A stretch of DNA of 46,522 nt, from contig NZ_LLXX01000187.1 of the NCBI RefSeq assembly GCF_001440405.1, positions 1-46,522 on the forward strand. Direction: 5' to 3'. Position numbers and translations under genes: made by a program. The notes under the pieces are model-generated. The model did no database searches, was not told the DNA's origin, and was given only the letters and a program-made list of their open reading frames with translations. Positions 1 to 7,687 of the stretch are shown in pieces (position 1 is the first letter of the stretch; each line of letters starts with the position of its first letter). Source of the stretch: Bradyrhizobium valentinum. GTDB lineage: Bacteria; Pseudomonadota; Alphaproteobacteria; Rhizobiales; Xanthobacteraceae.

Positions 1-134
1 CATGCTTCATATGAAGAATGTGATACCATGCACATGTACGCCGCAAGAAAAAACGTGCTCGAAAATCGCGAAATAGCCCTTATTTTAAGGGGCGAAATGT
101 CTTTCGCGACAGAAACTAGCTAGAGCGCCTCTCT

Positions 135-338
135 TCATTTACTCGGCTCAATGCGAGGGAGGGTCATATGATAGGCGTCGATGGAATCGGCGTCGACCAT
201 GGTCTGGCCCTCCATTTTGTAGGCGACGATCTTTCCCTTCTTGATCAGCTTGTAGGCCTTGGTCCGGCGGAAACCGCCCCGCTCCAACGCCTTTTTCAAC
301 GTAATCAGGTTCCGCTTCTGGCGGGGGTCATCCGTCAT
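135..338 (-). CDS. small helix-turn-helix (excisionase/MerR-like) protein
   Basis: A 67-residue basic protein. Its core (LKKALERGGFRRTKAYKLI, then KGKIVAYKM and VDADSIDAY) has the layout of short winged-helix proteins related to excisionases: a helix-turn-helix that reads a name-like key, then a hairpin ending in a residue stretch that would place a recognition helix. Such proteins bind DNA as element-encoded regulators or excisionases, but no partner integrase is seen nearby. I chose the ATG at 338 over the ATG 33 bases upstream because a strong AGGAGGG lies before it (spacing about ten bases), whereas the upstream ATG has nothing comparable. It stands alone, reading towards the window start. 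Function is inferred from fold resemblance only. Confidence 0.6.
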   Translation of the reverse strand: MTDDPRQKRNLITLKKALERGGFRRTKAYKLIKKGKIVAYKMEGQTMVDADSIDAYHMTLPRIEPSK

Positions 339-1414
339 CGCTATCGATCCCTCCTGTGCTCGGCTGTTCATCCTTCTCCGCCGCCGCTATTGAATCAGAA
401 TCGGCGGTCTCGTGCAGCTAGCCGCGGCGTCCTTCGGAACGGCGCGCGCCCTGACATCCGCCTTTGTGAGTTTGGATCTCGATACCAGGTTGGTGACCGC
501 AAGATAAAAAACGAGTGGCAGGGAAGAAAGCTCTGCGTCGATTCATTCAATCATGGCGTTCGCTCCTCTCTCCAGTGAAAGCTAAGAAAGCTTCGAGTAT
601 TATGGGACAGCTGAAAGAGCCGAGGATCATTGTGAGCCGGTGAGATCGGAGAAGAACACAGCGATCATTTTCCGGTGACTGGATGTTCGCATCACTTTTT
701 TGGTGTGACCGATTTTGCTGAACGTGTATCAAGCCGTCGCCTTTGTTGCTTTAGCTCGCCCAAGTTTGGCCATGACGGGGCTGGACAGGCCAACGGTTGC
801 TCTCGCTGGCTGCTGTTGGATCACGTGAAGTGATAATGTGATGGCGGCGAGATGGCCAAAAAATTGCGCGTGGTGGTTCGCGGGCGGAGAATTCGCCCGC
901 GGCGCCAAGTCTGGATACATGCTGCCTGAAGTCTTGCCAGTTGTTGAGGCAGGTCGAGCGCCCATTCTGCGGATATGAATAATTTCCGACCCGCCGCTCG
1001 ATGCCCCTAAAACACTACAGTAAAGGATCCCCAGTAGGGTCAGCTAATCTGCGTCCCGACTCTCGACATTAGAACTTTGCGCTGGCTTCTTTTTCGCGTG
1101 ACCGCGCGTTGTCTGCGCTCTGGTGATGCCGTCGTAATTGTTCGCAACCCTTTCTTAATCAAGGGGTTTCTGCCTCGTCCGCAAGCGCCACGAGGCGCGC
1201 TCTATCCATGTAAAATCGGTCGTCCATGCTGGTCCCCTTGAAATAAGAGGTACATGCCCGTTTTTGCGACCGACAACAGTAATCCAGATCACATATTTAG
1301 CTGTCAGCCGGCGAAGTCGCATTCACATTCTCGCAATAGAAGCTTGTTCATTGTCGCCAACGCAGACTGTCATGATAGAAGCCCGGCTCTGCCCCAATCC
1401 GATTCGGAGAAAGA
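339..1414. other. long gap, no gene recognised
   Basis: Open frames on both strands in this stretch are short, lack convincing ribosome binding sites and resemble nothing I know. It reads like eroded island DNA. Confidence 0.5.
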
Positions 1415-1594
1415 ATGGCAAAAGCAAAGAAAGTAGTTCGCCGCGCGTGGACAAAAGACGATGTCCGAAAAATGAAGACGATGGCAAAAGCAAAGTCAGG
1501 CGCCGCCAAGATCGCAAAGGCGCTAATGCGAACTCCCGGTGCCACCACTGTGATGGCAGCAAAGCTAGGAGTTTCATTATCAACGCGCGCTTAA
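1415..1594 (+). CDS. small basic protein, conserved in Bradyrhizobium-type genomes
   Basis: A 59-residue lysine/arginine-rich protein starting MAKAKKVVRRAWTKDDVRKM. It then has a motif of the form KSGAAKIAKALMRTPGAT and ends with AAKLGVSLSTRA. The pattern W-T-K-D-D-V-R-x-L/M-K, then K-I-A-K-A-x-x-R-T-x-G-A and a final x-x-G-x-S-L, is that of a family of very short, histone-like or homeodomain-like DNA-binding peptides common in Bradyrhizobium. I infer DNA or RNA binding from the charge and the tryptophan-centred helix pattern. A GGAGAAAGA stretch just upstream of the ATG can serve as ribosome binding site. It is an orphan with no operon partner. Confidence 0.65.
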   Translation: MAKAKKVVRRAWTKDDVRKMKTMAKAKSGAAKIAKALMRTPGATTVMAAKLGVSLSTRA

Positions 1595-1980
1595 CTTACA
1601 GGCGACGGGCCGGAGTGCGGCCTGTCGCCCATTTCCGCATCGCTGAATCTGAGCAGTTGGCGGTCACGCCGCGTGCGGATTGACGTGGTTTAGCCTCGTA
1701 GTGAGCGGGCGTGGATTCTTGTTGAGCGCCCACCTGAGTTCGCATCATACGCCATCCAAGTGTCACCTTCGACGTGCCGCTCTAGAACGAAGACGTGCCC
1801 ACGTCGCGCGGCGTGTGGTGGCCGACGTTCGGGGAGCAATTTCGAGGACGGCGAGGTGGCGGTCGGCCGCCTGATGCTTATTGTCGCATGGTGTGAATGC
1901 CGCGAGCGGATTCTTTCACCAGCCGAGCCGGCGGTCGATCGGTCGAAAAATGCGAGAGCTTTCTTGCGATGGAGGACGAC
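1595..1980. other. gap, no gene recognised
   Basis: The only long frames here are antisense or out-of-frame shadows of the membrane-protein gene that follows. Nothing recognisable is present. Confidence 0.5.
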
Positions 1981-2337
1981 ATGCAGGAAGAGGCGCCGGC
2001 GCCGCCCAGGTCCCTTGTTTTCGAAGCGCCGCTGTTCCGGCTGCTCGCGATCAACTTTGCCGCGGGCGTGTCGCTGGCGGTGCTTCTGGTCGGTGGCCTC
2101 ATGCTGCTCAATCCCGGCAACATACGAGACCTCATCCTGGCCGATAACACCCCCGGCATCGCGCTCGGGCTGCTCCTGTTCGGCTTCATCATCACCCTCA
2201 GCTCCAGCGCGATGGGCACCGCCATCATGGCGATGGGGCGACGGCAGCCCGAGGGCCCGCCGCGAGGACCGGGACAGTTCGTGGCTGAGACGGCCGGCGA
2301 CAAAACGCGCAGCCGGCAGCTGCATGATCGCTTCTGA
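1981..2337 (+). CDS. small inner-membrane protein with two TM helices
   Basis: A 118-residue protein. After a short polar N-terminus come two hydrophobic helices: LLAINFAAGVSLAVLLVGGL (about residues 22-43) and IALGLLLFGFIITLSSSAM (about 60-80). They are separated by a polar loop with NPGNIRDLILAD, and the C-terminal tail is charged and proline-rich. It looks like one of the small two-helix proteins frequent in Bradyrhizobium with no known role. The ATG at 1981 is preferred because GGAGG lies five bases upstream; in-frame ATGs further upstream (1969) have no such site. No neighbour suggests a function. Confidence 0.7.
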   Translation: MQEEAPAPPRSLVFEAPLFRLLAINFAAGVSLAVLLVGGLMLLNPGNIRDLILADNTPGIALGLLLFGFIITLSSSAMGTAIMAMGRRQPEGPPRGPGQFVAETAGDKTRSRQLHDRF

Positions 2338-2540
2338 TTGAGTAAGAGCCTATGCTCCAGCCGGTCTCAAGGACGAAAGCGGCACCTACGCTCAGCTCTG
2401 CTTTCGAGGGCGAAGCGGAATTGTTGTCCTTGGATCTGAGACTAATTCATTCGGCGTGCGTTGCGCGCTGCGTGTCACCCGAACATCGATTTTGAGGCTG
2501 ACCTTCGCCTGATCCAGAAGTGCCGACAGGAACATCCCGA

Positions 2541-2765
2541 TCAGAGGAAACTTCGGAATCTGGCGAGCTCCGTGATGTGATCGGCTGACAAGACTTCCGT
2601 TACGAGCGGAGGCTGTGGCGCTGTGTGGATTTCGTAAAGATGACGTGTGGCCTCAGGCTTGGTCATAAACTCTCGTATGCAGTCGTCCAGCGTGCCTTCC
2701 GCCAGCAGATAGGTGCTTCTGTCTGCAAGGCGCTTTTTGTTTATGGAGGGCCATTTGCGAAGCAT
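2541..2765 (-). CDS. small hypothetical protein, possibly with a lost start
   Basis: A 74-residue acidic/polar soluble protein (begins MLRKWPSINKKRLADRSTY, ends ITELARFRSFL). I do not recognise a named domain; it reads like a conserved small rhizobial protein. The same reading frame stays open upstream of the ATG for about twenty codons with protein-like content (EYRDDDANDIHIRFDAPA), back to a TGA, and that stretch has no ATG or GTG. The native start may therefore have been lost, leaving the internal ATG, or a rare start codon is used. No signal peptide or membrane segment. Confidence 0.5.
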   Translation of the reverse strand: MLRKWPSINKKRLADRSTYLLAEGTLDDCIREFMTKPEATRHLYEIHTAPQPPLVTEVLSADHITELARFRSFL

Positions 2766-2959
2766 GGCGGGCGCATCGAATCGAATGTGAATGTCGTTCG
2801 CGTCATCATCTCTGTACTCGATCGTTCAACGTGGCTGCTCTGCCTCTGAACAGTCGGGAACTGCCTGATTGCCTCATGCTGCGCCATAAGACACTGCCAG
2901 CCTTTGCCGAAGCCGCGTCGACTTCTTTACAAATGGCGCAAAGCGGACGCCCTCAATGA

Positions 2960-3649
2960 TCAGCATTCGCTCGCAGGCAGCAACCCCGCTAAGGCCTTGG
3001 CTTCCGATTTGAGAGCATCGATTGCCGACTTGCGGGCGTCGGTATCGAAGCGCGTCCTGATCGCTGATACCGAAAGGGCGCCCCTCAGTTTGCCGTGTAC
3101 GTCCATCAACGGGACGGCCGCCGCGGCGACCTCCGGATCCCGCTCTCCGATCGAAACATAAAAGCCTTTATCGCGGATCTTCTTCCCTTCTACGTTCGTT
3201 GGCTCGCGGTATGCAGTAAGAATTCGCCCGGCGGCGCCGCGATCAATCGGCAATCGCTGGCCTTCTTCGAGATGATGTCGAGCTGAACGTGGAGAATTGA
3301 CGCGGTAAAGACAGATGCGTTCGTCGCCATCTGCAACATAGAAGGATGCAGTTTCCCCCGTTGCCTCAACCAGGCGACGAAGCGATGGCCGGATGACTTC
3401 GCCAAGATCCAGACCGCGCTGATAGAGCGCCCCAAGACGCCACAACTCCGGTCCCGGTCGAAACAACCGGTCCGCGCCGCGGACGAGAAAGCCATCAGCC
3501 TCCAACGAAGACGCCAATCGGAGTACTGTGCTCTTGTAGAGGTCCGTCATCTCCGCAATCTGCGTCAGCGTCATCGCAGACCGCTCCGCGTTGAAACTTT
3601 TCAGGATCGCGAGCGCTCTCCTGACCGCGTCAACTCCTGTCTTGCTCAT
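2960..3649 (-). CDS. IclR-family transcriptional regulator
   Basis: A 229-residue regulator. The N-terminal winged helix-turn-helix (about residues 5-65) includes the IclR pattern VRRALAILKSF, LTQIAEMTDLYKSTVLRL and LEADGFL. The C-terminal effector domain (about 75-225) contains GETASFYVADGDERICLYRV, an AAGR motif, and the usual ending AAAAVPLMDVHGKLRGALSVSA. IclR proteins bind small organic acids or aromatics and usually control a divergent catabolic or uptake operon. Here the divergent genes are the ABC importer, CoA-transferase and lyase starting near 3773, so those are the likely targets. The ATG at 3649 has a GGAG seven bases upstream. A perfect 14-base palindrome overlaps that ribosome binding site, which suggests autorepression. 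Confidence 0.88.
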   Translation of the reverse strand: MSKTGVDAVRRALAILKSFNAERSAMTLTQIAEMTDLYKSTVLRLASSLEADGFLVRGADRLFRPGPELWRLGALYQRGLDLGEVIRPSLRRLVEATGETASFYVADGDERICLYRVNSPRSARHHLEEGQRLPIDRGAAGRILTAYREPTNVEGKKIRDKGFYVSIGERDPEVAAAAVPLMDVHGKLRGALSVSAIRTRFDTDARKSAIDALKSEAKALAGLLPASEC

Positions 3650-3654
3650 CTCTG

Positions 3655-3668
3655 CTCCAGTTCTGGAG
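3655..3668. promoter_or_regulatory. palindrome over the IclR-gene ribosome binding site
   Basis: CTCCAG-TT-CTGGAG is a perfect 6-2-6 inverted repeat just before the regulator start codon. It contains GTTCTG (3660-3665), which recurs in the next two palindromes. Operator role is inferred. Confidence 0.5.
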
Positions 3669-3723
3669 AATAGAATCACTGCCAGATTAAGACGTCAAAG
3701 TCCACTATGAAAGGCAGTAGACG

Positions 3724-3740
3724 GTTCTGTAGGGCAGAAT
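3724..3740. promoter_or_regulatory. imperfect palindrome in the IclR-ABC intergenic region
   Basis: GTTCTG, five bases, then CAGAAT: an inverted repeat sharing the GTTCTG half-site with its neighbours, midway between the divergent genes. A candidate IclR operator. Confidence 0.4.
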
Positions 3741-3772
3741 AGATTGACTCTTCTCACGCACATGACTATGGA

Positions 3773-4562
3773 TTGCATATAACAGAACGAGTTCTGAAGC
3801 GCGAGGGGCAGCCAACGCTGGCCGTTGACTTGCGCGAGGTAATGATCCGCTTCGGCGCATTCATCGCAGTCAAAAGCGTGAACCTCCAAGTAGGCGACGC
3901 GGAGTTCGTTGCGGTCATGGGACCAACTGGTTGCGGCAAGTCCATCATCCTGAACACTGTCACAGGTCTCTCAAAACCCGCGTCGGGAGACGTTCAGATC
4001 TTCGGCAAGCTGCTCACGGGACTGAATGATCAGTCCGGATACATGCTCCAACAGGAGGGCCTACTGCCGTGGAAGACCGCGCACGACAACGTTGGGCTCG
4101 GGCTCGTCTTTCAGGGCAAGTCACTCGAGGAGGCGCGCGCCGAGGTTCGGCCGTGGCTCGCCAAAGTCGGCCTGACGGGATTTGAGCAGCGTTATCCGCA
4201 TCAGCTATCAGGCGGGCAACGCAAGCGCGCGGCGATGGCGCAGACGCTCATCATGGAGCCGAGAATCGTTCTGATGGACGAGCCCTTCTCGACGCTGGAC
4301 GTTCACACGCGCCGGCTGACGCACCGCATCCTGCCCGATCGCTGGCAGGCCAAGCGCCGCTCCTTGATCTTCATCACCCATCATCTTGACGAGGCGATCA
4401 CGCTGGCCGACCCGCGTCGTCGGGATGTCCGCAGGCCCTGCCAGCCGGATGGTCGGCGAGGTCAGGATCACGCTGCCTCGTCCCCGGGACGTCTGCGCGC
4501 TGCGGACCACGGACGAGTTCGTCGCGCTCTATCGCGAAATCTGGTCGCTGCTTGGGCGCTGA
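3773..4562 (+). pseudogene. NitT/TauT-type ABC importer ATPase, frameshifted near its C-terminus
   Basis: ATP-hydrolysing subunit of a nitrate/sulfonate/taurine-class importer. Visible motifs are Walker A GPTGCGKS (about residues 50-57; the usual next T is I), Q-loop MLQQEGLLPWKT, signature LSGGQRKRAAMAQ, Walker B IVLMDEPFSTLD and H-loop FITHHLDEA. After LADP the frame goes wrong. Removing one C from the run at 4411-4413 restores a normal end: RVVGMSAGPASRMVGEV through EIWSLLGR, and a stop at 4560-4562 right before the permease. With the extra base the reading frame runs on into the permease, giving an unnatural fusion. The start is unclear: the frame opens at a TTG (3773), and the first in-frame ATG is at 3842. 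Either a real lesion or a sequencing error. Confidence 0.75.
3783..3796. promoter_or_regulatory. perfect palindrome at the 5' end of the ABC operon
   Basis: CAGAAC-GA-GTTCTG is a perfect 6-2-6 inverted repeat lying at or just inside the first codons of the ATPase gene. It has the same half-site as the two palindromes upstream, a good position for a repressor to block the operon. Confidence 0.5.
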
Positions 4563-4576
4563 AGTGGAGAGGAGCT

Positions 4577-5347
4577 ATGCCGCGCAGAAATAAGGTCGTT
4601 GTCACGCAAGTCGCGATCGTTCTCGCTCTTGTCCTGATCTGGGAGCTGGGGGTGCGATTAGGCCTCATCGACGCCTTTTTCTTTGCGGCGCCGTCGACCC
4701 TGGTCGGCAGGATAAGGAACTGGACGTCGACCGCGGATTTCTGGGGCGATGTTGGCATGACGCTGGTCGAGACGATCCCATCATTCGTGGTCGGGATTGC
4801 GATCGGCACTGCGCTTGGGATCTGGCTGGGATTAAGCCCGTTTGCCGCTGATGTCGTTCAGCGCTTCACCATGTTCAACGCGATCCCGCGTATCCTGCTG
4901 GGGCCGATCTCCGTTATCTGGTTCGGTCTGGGGCTGACCTCGAGCGTTGCGCTCGGCGTGACCCTCGTGCTGTTCGTTGCGTTCTTCAACACTTTCCAAG
5001 GCGTGCGCGAGGTCAATCCGGTCGTCCTGGCGAGCACGCGACTGCTGCGCGATTCGAAATCCTCGCTGTTGCGCCACGTCTATCTGCCCTCTGCCAACAC
5101 CTGGATCCTGTCGAGCCTGCGAGTGTCCGTCGGCATGGCGGTCATGGGCGCCGTGGTTGCGGAATATCTCTGCTCATCCGCCGGGTTGGGGCACCTGATC
5201 GCGCAGGCCGAAGGGGTGCTCGATGCGACCGGCGTGTTCGCCGGAATCATTGTGCTGTCCGCATTCGTGGTCGCACTTGACGCGCTCGTCGATCGTGCCG
5301 AAAAGAGGTTGTTGGTCTGGCGGCCAGCGCCGCTTCATGAGGCTTGA
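4577..5347 (+). CDS. NitT/TauT-type ABC importer permease
   Basis: A 256-residue inner-membrane permease of the binding-protein-dependent transport superfamily. It has an N-terminal membrane helix (VVVTQVAIVLALVLIWELG), then about five more. The cytoplasmic coupling loop with the EAA-type motif is in LASTRLLRDSKSSLLRHVYLP...SSLRVSVGMAVMGAVVAEYL. It should form a homodimer with the preceding ATPase and take substrate from the binding protein encoded next. ATG 4577 has a GGAGAGGAG ribosome binding site. It starts 14 bases after the repaired stop of the ATPase, and its own stop abuts the binding-protein start. The substrate cannot be told from sequence. Intact. Confidence 0.88.
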   Translation: MPRRNKVVVTQVAIVLALVLIWELGVRLGLIDAFFFAAPSTLVGRIRNWTSTADFWGDVGMTLVETIPSFVVGIAIGTALGIWLGLSPFAADVVQRFTMFNAIPRILLGPISVIWFGLGLTSSVALGVTLVLFVAFFNTFQGVREVNPVVLASTRLLRDSKSSLLRHVYLPSANTWILSSLRVSVGMAVMGAVVAEYLCSSAGLGHLIAQAEGVLDATGVFAGIIVLSAFVVALDALVDRAEKRLLVWRPAPLHEA

Positions 5348-5349
5348 AC

Positions 5350-6385
5350 ATGTGCTTGGCCAAGTATATGCGCATTTTTTTCCGATTGATCTTTGGTGTT
5401 GCGGCCGTTGGCCTCTGCCTCTTATCGGCTGACGCCGGCGAACCGGAAAGGGCGACACTGAAGATCGCCGTCGGCTCCCAGATTCTCAATTACATGCCTC
5501 TCGAATTGGGCGTAAAGCTCGGTAACTTCAAAGAAGAAGGGCTCGACGTCACTGTCGAGAATTTCCAGGCCGGCGGCTCCAAGGCGCTGCAGGCTCTGAT
5601 TGGTGGCTCGGTGGACGGCGTCGTGGGGTTCTATGATCACACGATCCAGATGCAGGCGCAGGGCAAGGAGATCTCCTGCGTCTTTCTGCTCAACGACATA
5701 CCCGGCGTTCTTCTCGGGCGCAGCGATCTCGCCGACAAGGTGAGGAGCGGCGCCGACCTCAAGGGCCTGAAGCTCGGCATCACGGCTCCTGGTTCCTCGA
5801 CGGACACAATGGCACGCTATTACATCAAGAAGTCAGGATTGGGGCCGCGCGACGTCAAGATCATCGCAGTCGGCAGCGGCACGCCGGGCATGGTTGTGCT
5901 CGAAGCCAAGAACATCGACGCGCTGGTCTATTTCGATCCCGTTGCGACGCTGCTCTCGAGGAAGAATGCGGCCAAGCCGCTGTTCGATGCGCGCACGGTC
6001 GAAGGCTCCAAGACCGCCTTTAACGGGATCTATCCGACCGCCTGTCTCTACCTCCAGCAATCGTTCATCGACAAAAATCCCGAAGCCGTGCAGCGCCTGG
6101 TCAATGCCCTGCTGAAGACCCACCGCTGGATCAACTCGGTATCAACGGAACAGCTCGTTGACGCGGTCCCGGCCGGGTACAAGACCGACAATCGCGAGGT
6201 GAACATCGACGTCCTGAAGGCGTCGACGGCACTGTTTTCCCAGACCGGCCTGATGGACGCCGAGGCGGCCAAGATAGCGCTGGCTGTGTTGAGCGATTTC
6301 GACCCAGGATCGCCGCGGCCAACATCGACCTCAGCAAACCTTCACCAATCGCTTCGCCGAGCGTGCGGTCCAGCAACTGAAATAA
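5350..6385 (+). pseudogene. ABC importer periplasmic substrate-binding protein, frameshifted near the end
   Basis: NMT1/SsuA-type periplasmic binding protein. A signal peptide (MRIFFRLIFGVAAVGLCLLS, cut after ADA) is followed by LKIAVGSQILNYMPLELGVKLGNFKEEGLDV (written here in overlap: the typical opening of the family), a GSVDGVVGFYDH segment and ATLLSRKNAA. The last 30 residues are out of frame. A missing base near 6301-6305 and another near 6335-6340 would restore IAAANIDLSK and then FTNRFAERAVQQLK with TAA at 6383-6385. As given, the protein reads on into the next gene with a foreign tail. Residues 1 to about 317 are intact, so some binding activity might survive. The start is ATG 5350 or 5368; the latter fits the signal peptide better. 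Confidence 0.75.
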
Positions 6386-6410
6386 CAACCGCAGCGGCCG
6401 AAGATACGGC

Positions 6411-6419
6411 AAAGGAGGT
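6411..6419 (+). promoter_or_regulatory. strong ribosome binding site of the CoA-transferase gene
   Basis: AAAGGAGGT, nearly full anti-SD complement, nine bases before the ATG at 6428. It fixes the start codon. Confidence 0.7.
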
Positions 6420-6427
6420 TTCGTCAG

Positions 6428-7687
6428 ATGTCCCTGCCGCTCACCGGCATCCGTGTCCTCGACCTGTCGAACGTATTGGCAGGTCCGTTCTGCGGCTACC
6501 ACCTAGCGCGCCTCGGCGCGGAGGTTATCAAAGTTGAAAACCCCAATGGAGGCGATCTCGCGCGGCGCCTTGGCGCCGATCCGCAAAGGGCAGAGCGCCT
6601 TCAGGGCCTCTCCTTCGTCGGCGTCAACGCCGGTAAGCAGTCGGTGGCGCTCGATCTGAAGTCTGAAGCGGGAAGGGAAGTGTTTTTCAGGCTGGCGTCC
6701 GAGGCCGACGTCCTTCTCGAAAACTTCCGGCCCAAGGTCATGGAGCGGCTTGGTCTCGGTTTCGACGCGTTGTGCAAGCGCAACCCACGCCTCATCTATT
6801 GTGCGATCTCAGGCTTTGGGCAAAACGGTCCTTGGTCCGCCCGCCCGGCCTACGACCAGATCGTCCAGGGCCTTTCCGGCGCGATGAGTGTTACCGGTGA
6901 TGCAGCCACGGCTCCGCTGCGGACCGGCTTCCCGATCTCCGACACCATCGCCGGGCTAACGGCCGCCTTTGCCATCGCCGCCGCGCTCGTCGAGCAGCAG
7001 CAAACGGGCAGGGGCCGCTTCATCGACGTGTCGCTGCTCGAGGCGACAATCGCGGCCATGGGATGGGTGGTTTCCAATCACCTGAACGGCGGAGTCGAGC
7101 CGCAGCCGATGGGGAACGAGAATTTCACGGCCGCACCCTCCGGCACGTTCCGCACCGCGACCGGCCCGCTGAATATAGCCGCAAACGAGCAGAAGCAGTA
7201 CCGGACCCTTTGCGATCTGATCGGCCGGCCGGATCTGAAGACGGATCCGCGCTTCGCAAAGCGCGAAGCACGTAAATTGAACCGCGGGGTGCTTAGCGAT
7301 GAGTTGAACGCAGCCCTGAGCTGCAGGCCTGCAGAGGAGTGGGAGGCGCTGTTGAACGCCGCCGGCGTTCCTGCCGGCTGCGTGCTGACCGTTCCGCAAG
7401 TTTTGCGCGAGCCGCAGTTGCTGGAGCGCGGCTTTGTCGAGATGCTGCCGCTCGATAGGGCTGGCGAACTGCCATTACGCGTTACGCGCCCTGGTTTTCT
7501 GCTGGATGAGGTGTTTCCTGTCCCGGCGCCTCCCCCGTCGCTCGGTGCGGACACGGAGCGATGGCTGGCTCGGCTCGGTTATACCTGTCCGGAAATTAAG
7601 CACCTTATCGCAAGCGGTGCCGCCGGAACGCCACATCAAGGAGGAGCGCATTTTCCACGGGTCCGCCCGGCGACGGATGGAGCGTGA
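6428..7687 (+). CDS. family III CoA-transferase (CaiB/BaiF type)
   Basis: A 419-residue CoA-transferase that moves CoA between carboxylic acids through an aspartyl-CoA intermediate. Family marks: LTGIRVLDLSNVLAGPFC at the start, LGAEVIKVENPNGGD, VALDLKSEAGRE, VLLENFRPKVMERLGL, YCAISGFGQNGPW, RPAYDQIVQGLSG, and GFPISDTIAG with the likely catalytic Asp172. The C-terminus carries about twenty extra residues (GTPHQGGAHFPRVRPATDGA) with poor family character that overlap the next gene. A G in place of T at codon GGA (7623-7625 region) could have removed the original stop. Its place behind an importer and before a citryl-CoA lyase-like gene suggests activation of an imported organic acid to its CoA ester, then cleavage. 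The substrate is unknown. Confidence 0.88.
   Translation: MSLPLTGIRVLDLSNVLAGPFCGYHLARLGAEVIKVENPNGGDLARRLGADPQRAERLQGLSFVGVNAGKQSVALDLKSEAGREVFFRLASEADVLLENFRPKVMERLGLGFDALCKRNPRLIYCAISGFGQNGPWSARPAYDQIVQGLSGAMSVTGDAATAPLRTGFPISDTIAGLTAAFAIAAALVEQQQTGRGRFIDVSLLEATIAAMGWVVSNHLNGGVEPQPMGNENFTAAPSGTFRTATGPLNIAANEQKQYRTLCDLIGRPDLKTDPRFAKREARKLNRGVLSDELNAALSCRPAEEWEALLNAAGVPAGCVLTVPQVLREPQLLERGFVEMLPLDRAGELPLRVTRPGFLLDEVFPVPAPPPSLGADTERWLARLGYTCPEIKHLIASGAAGTPHQGGAHFPRVRPATDGA

Noticed and set aside
1690..2325. A 211-codon minus-strand frame opposite the small membrane protein
   Set aside because: Arg/Gly/Pro-rich shadow of a high-GC gene without a recognisable domain; the plus strand has helices and a good start.
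3773..5347. A single 524-codon frame that looks like an ABC ATPase fused to its permease
   Set aside because: The junction of about 50 residues has no family character, and removing one base near 4411-4413 gives a normal ATPase end with its own stop and a separate permease start with a strong ribosome binding site.
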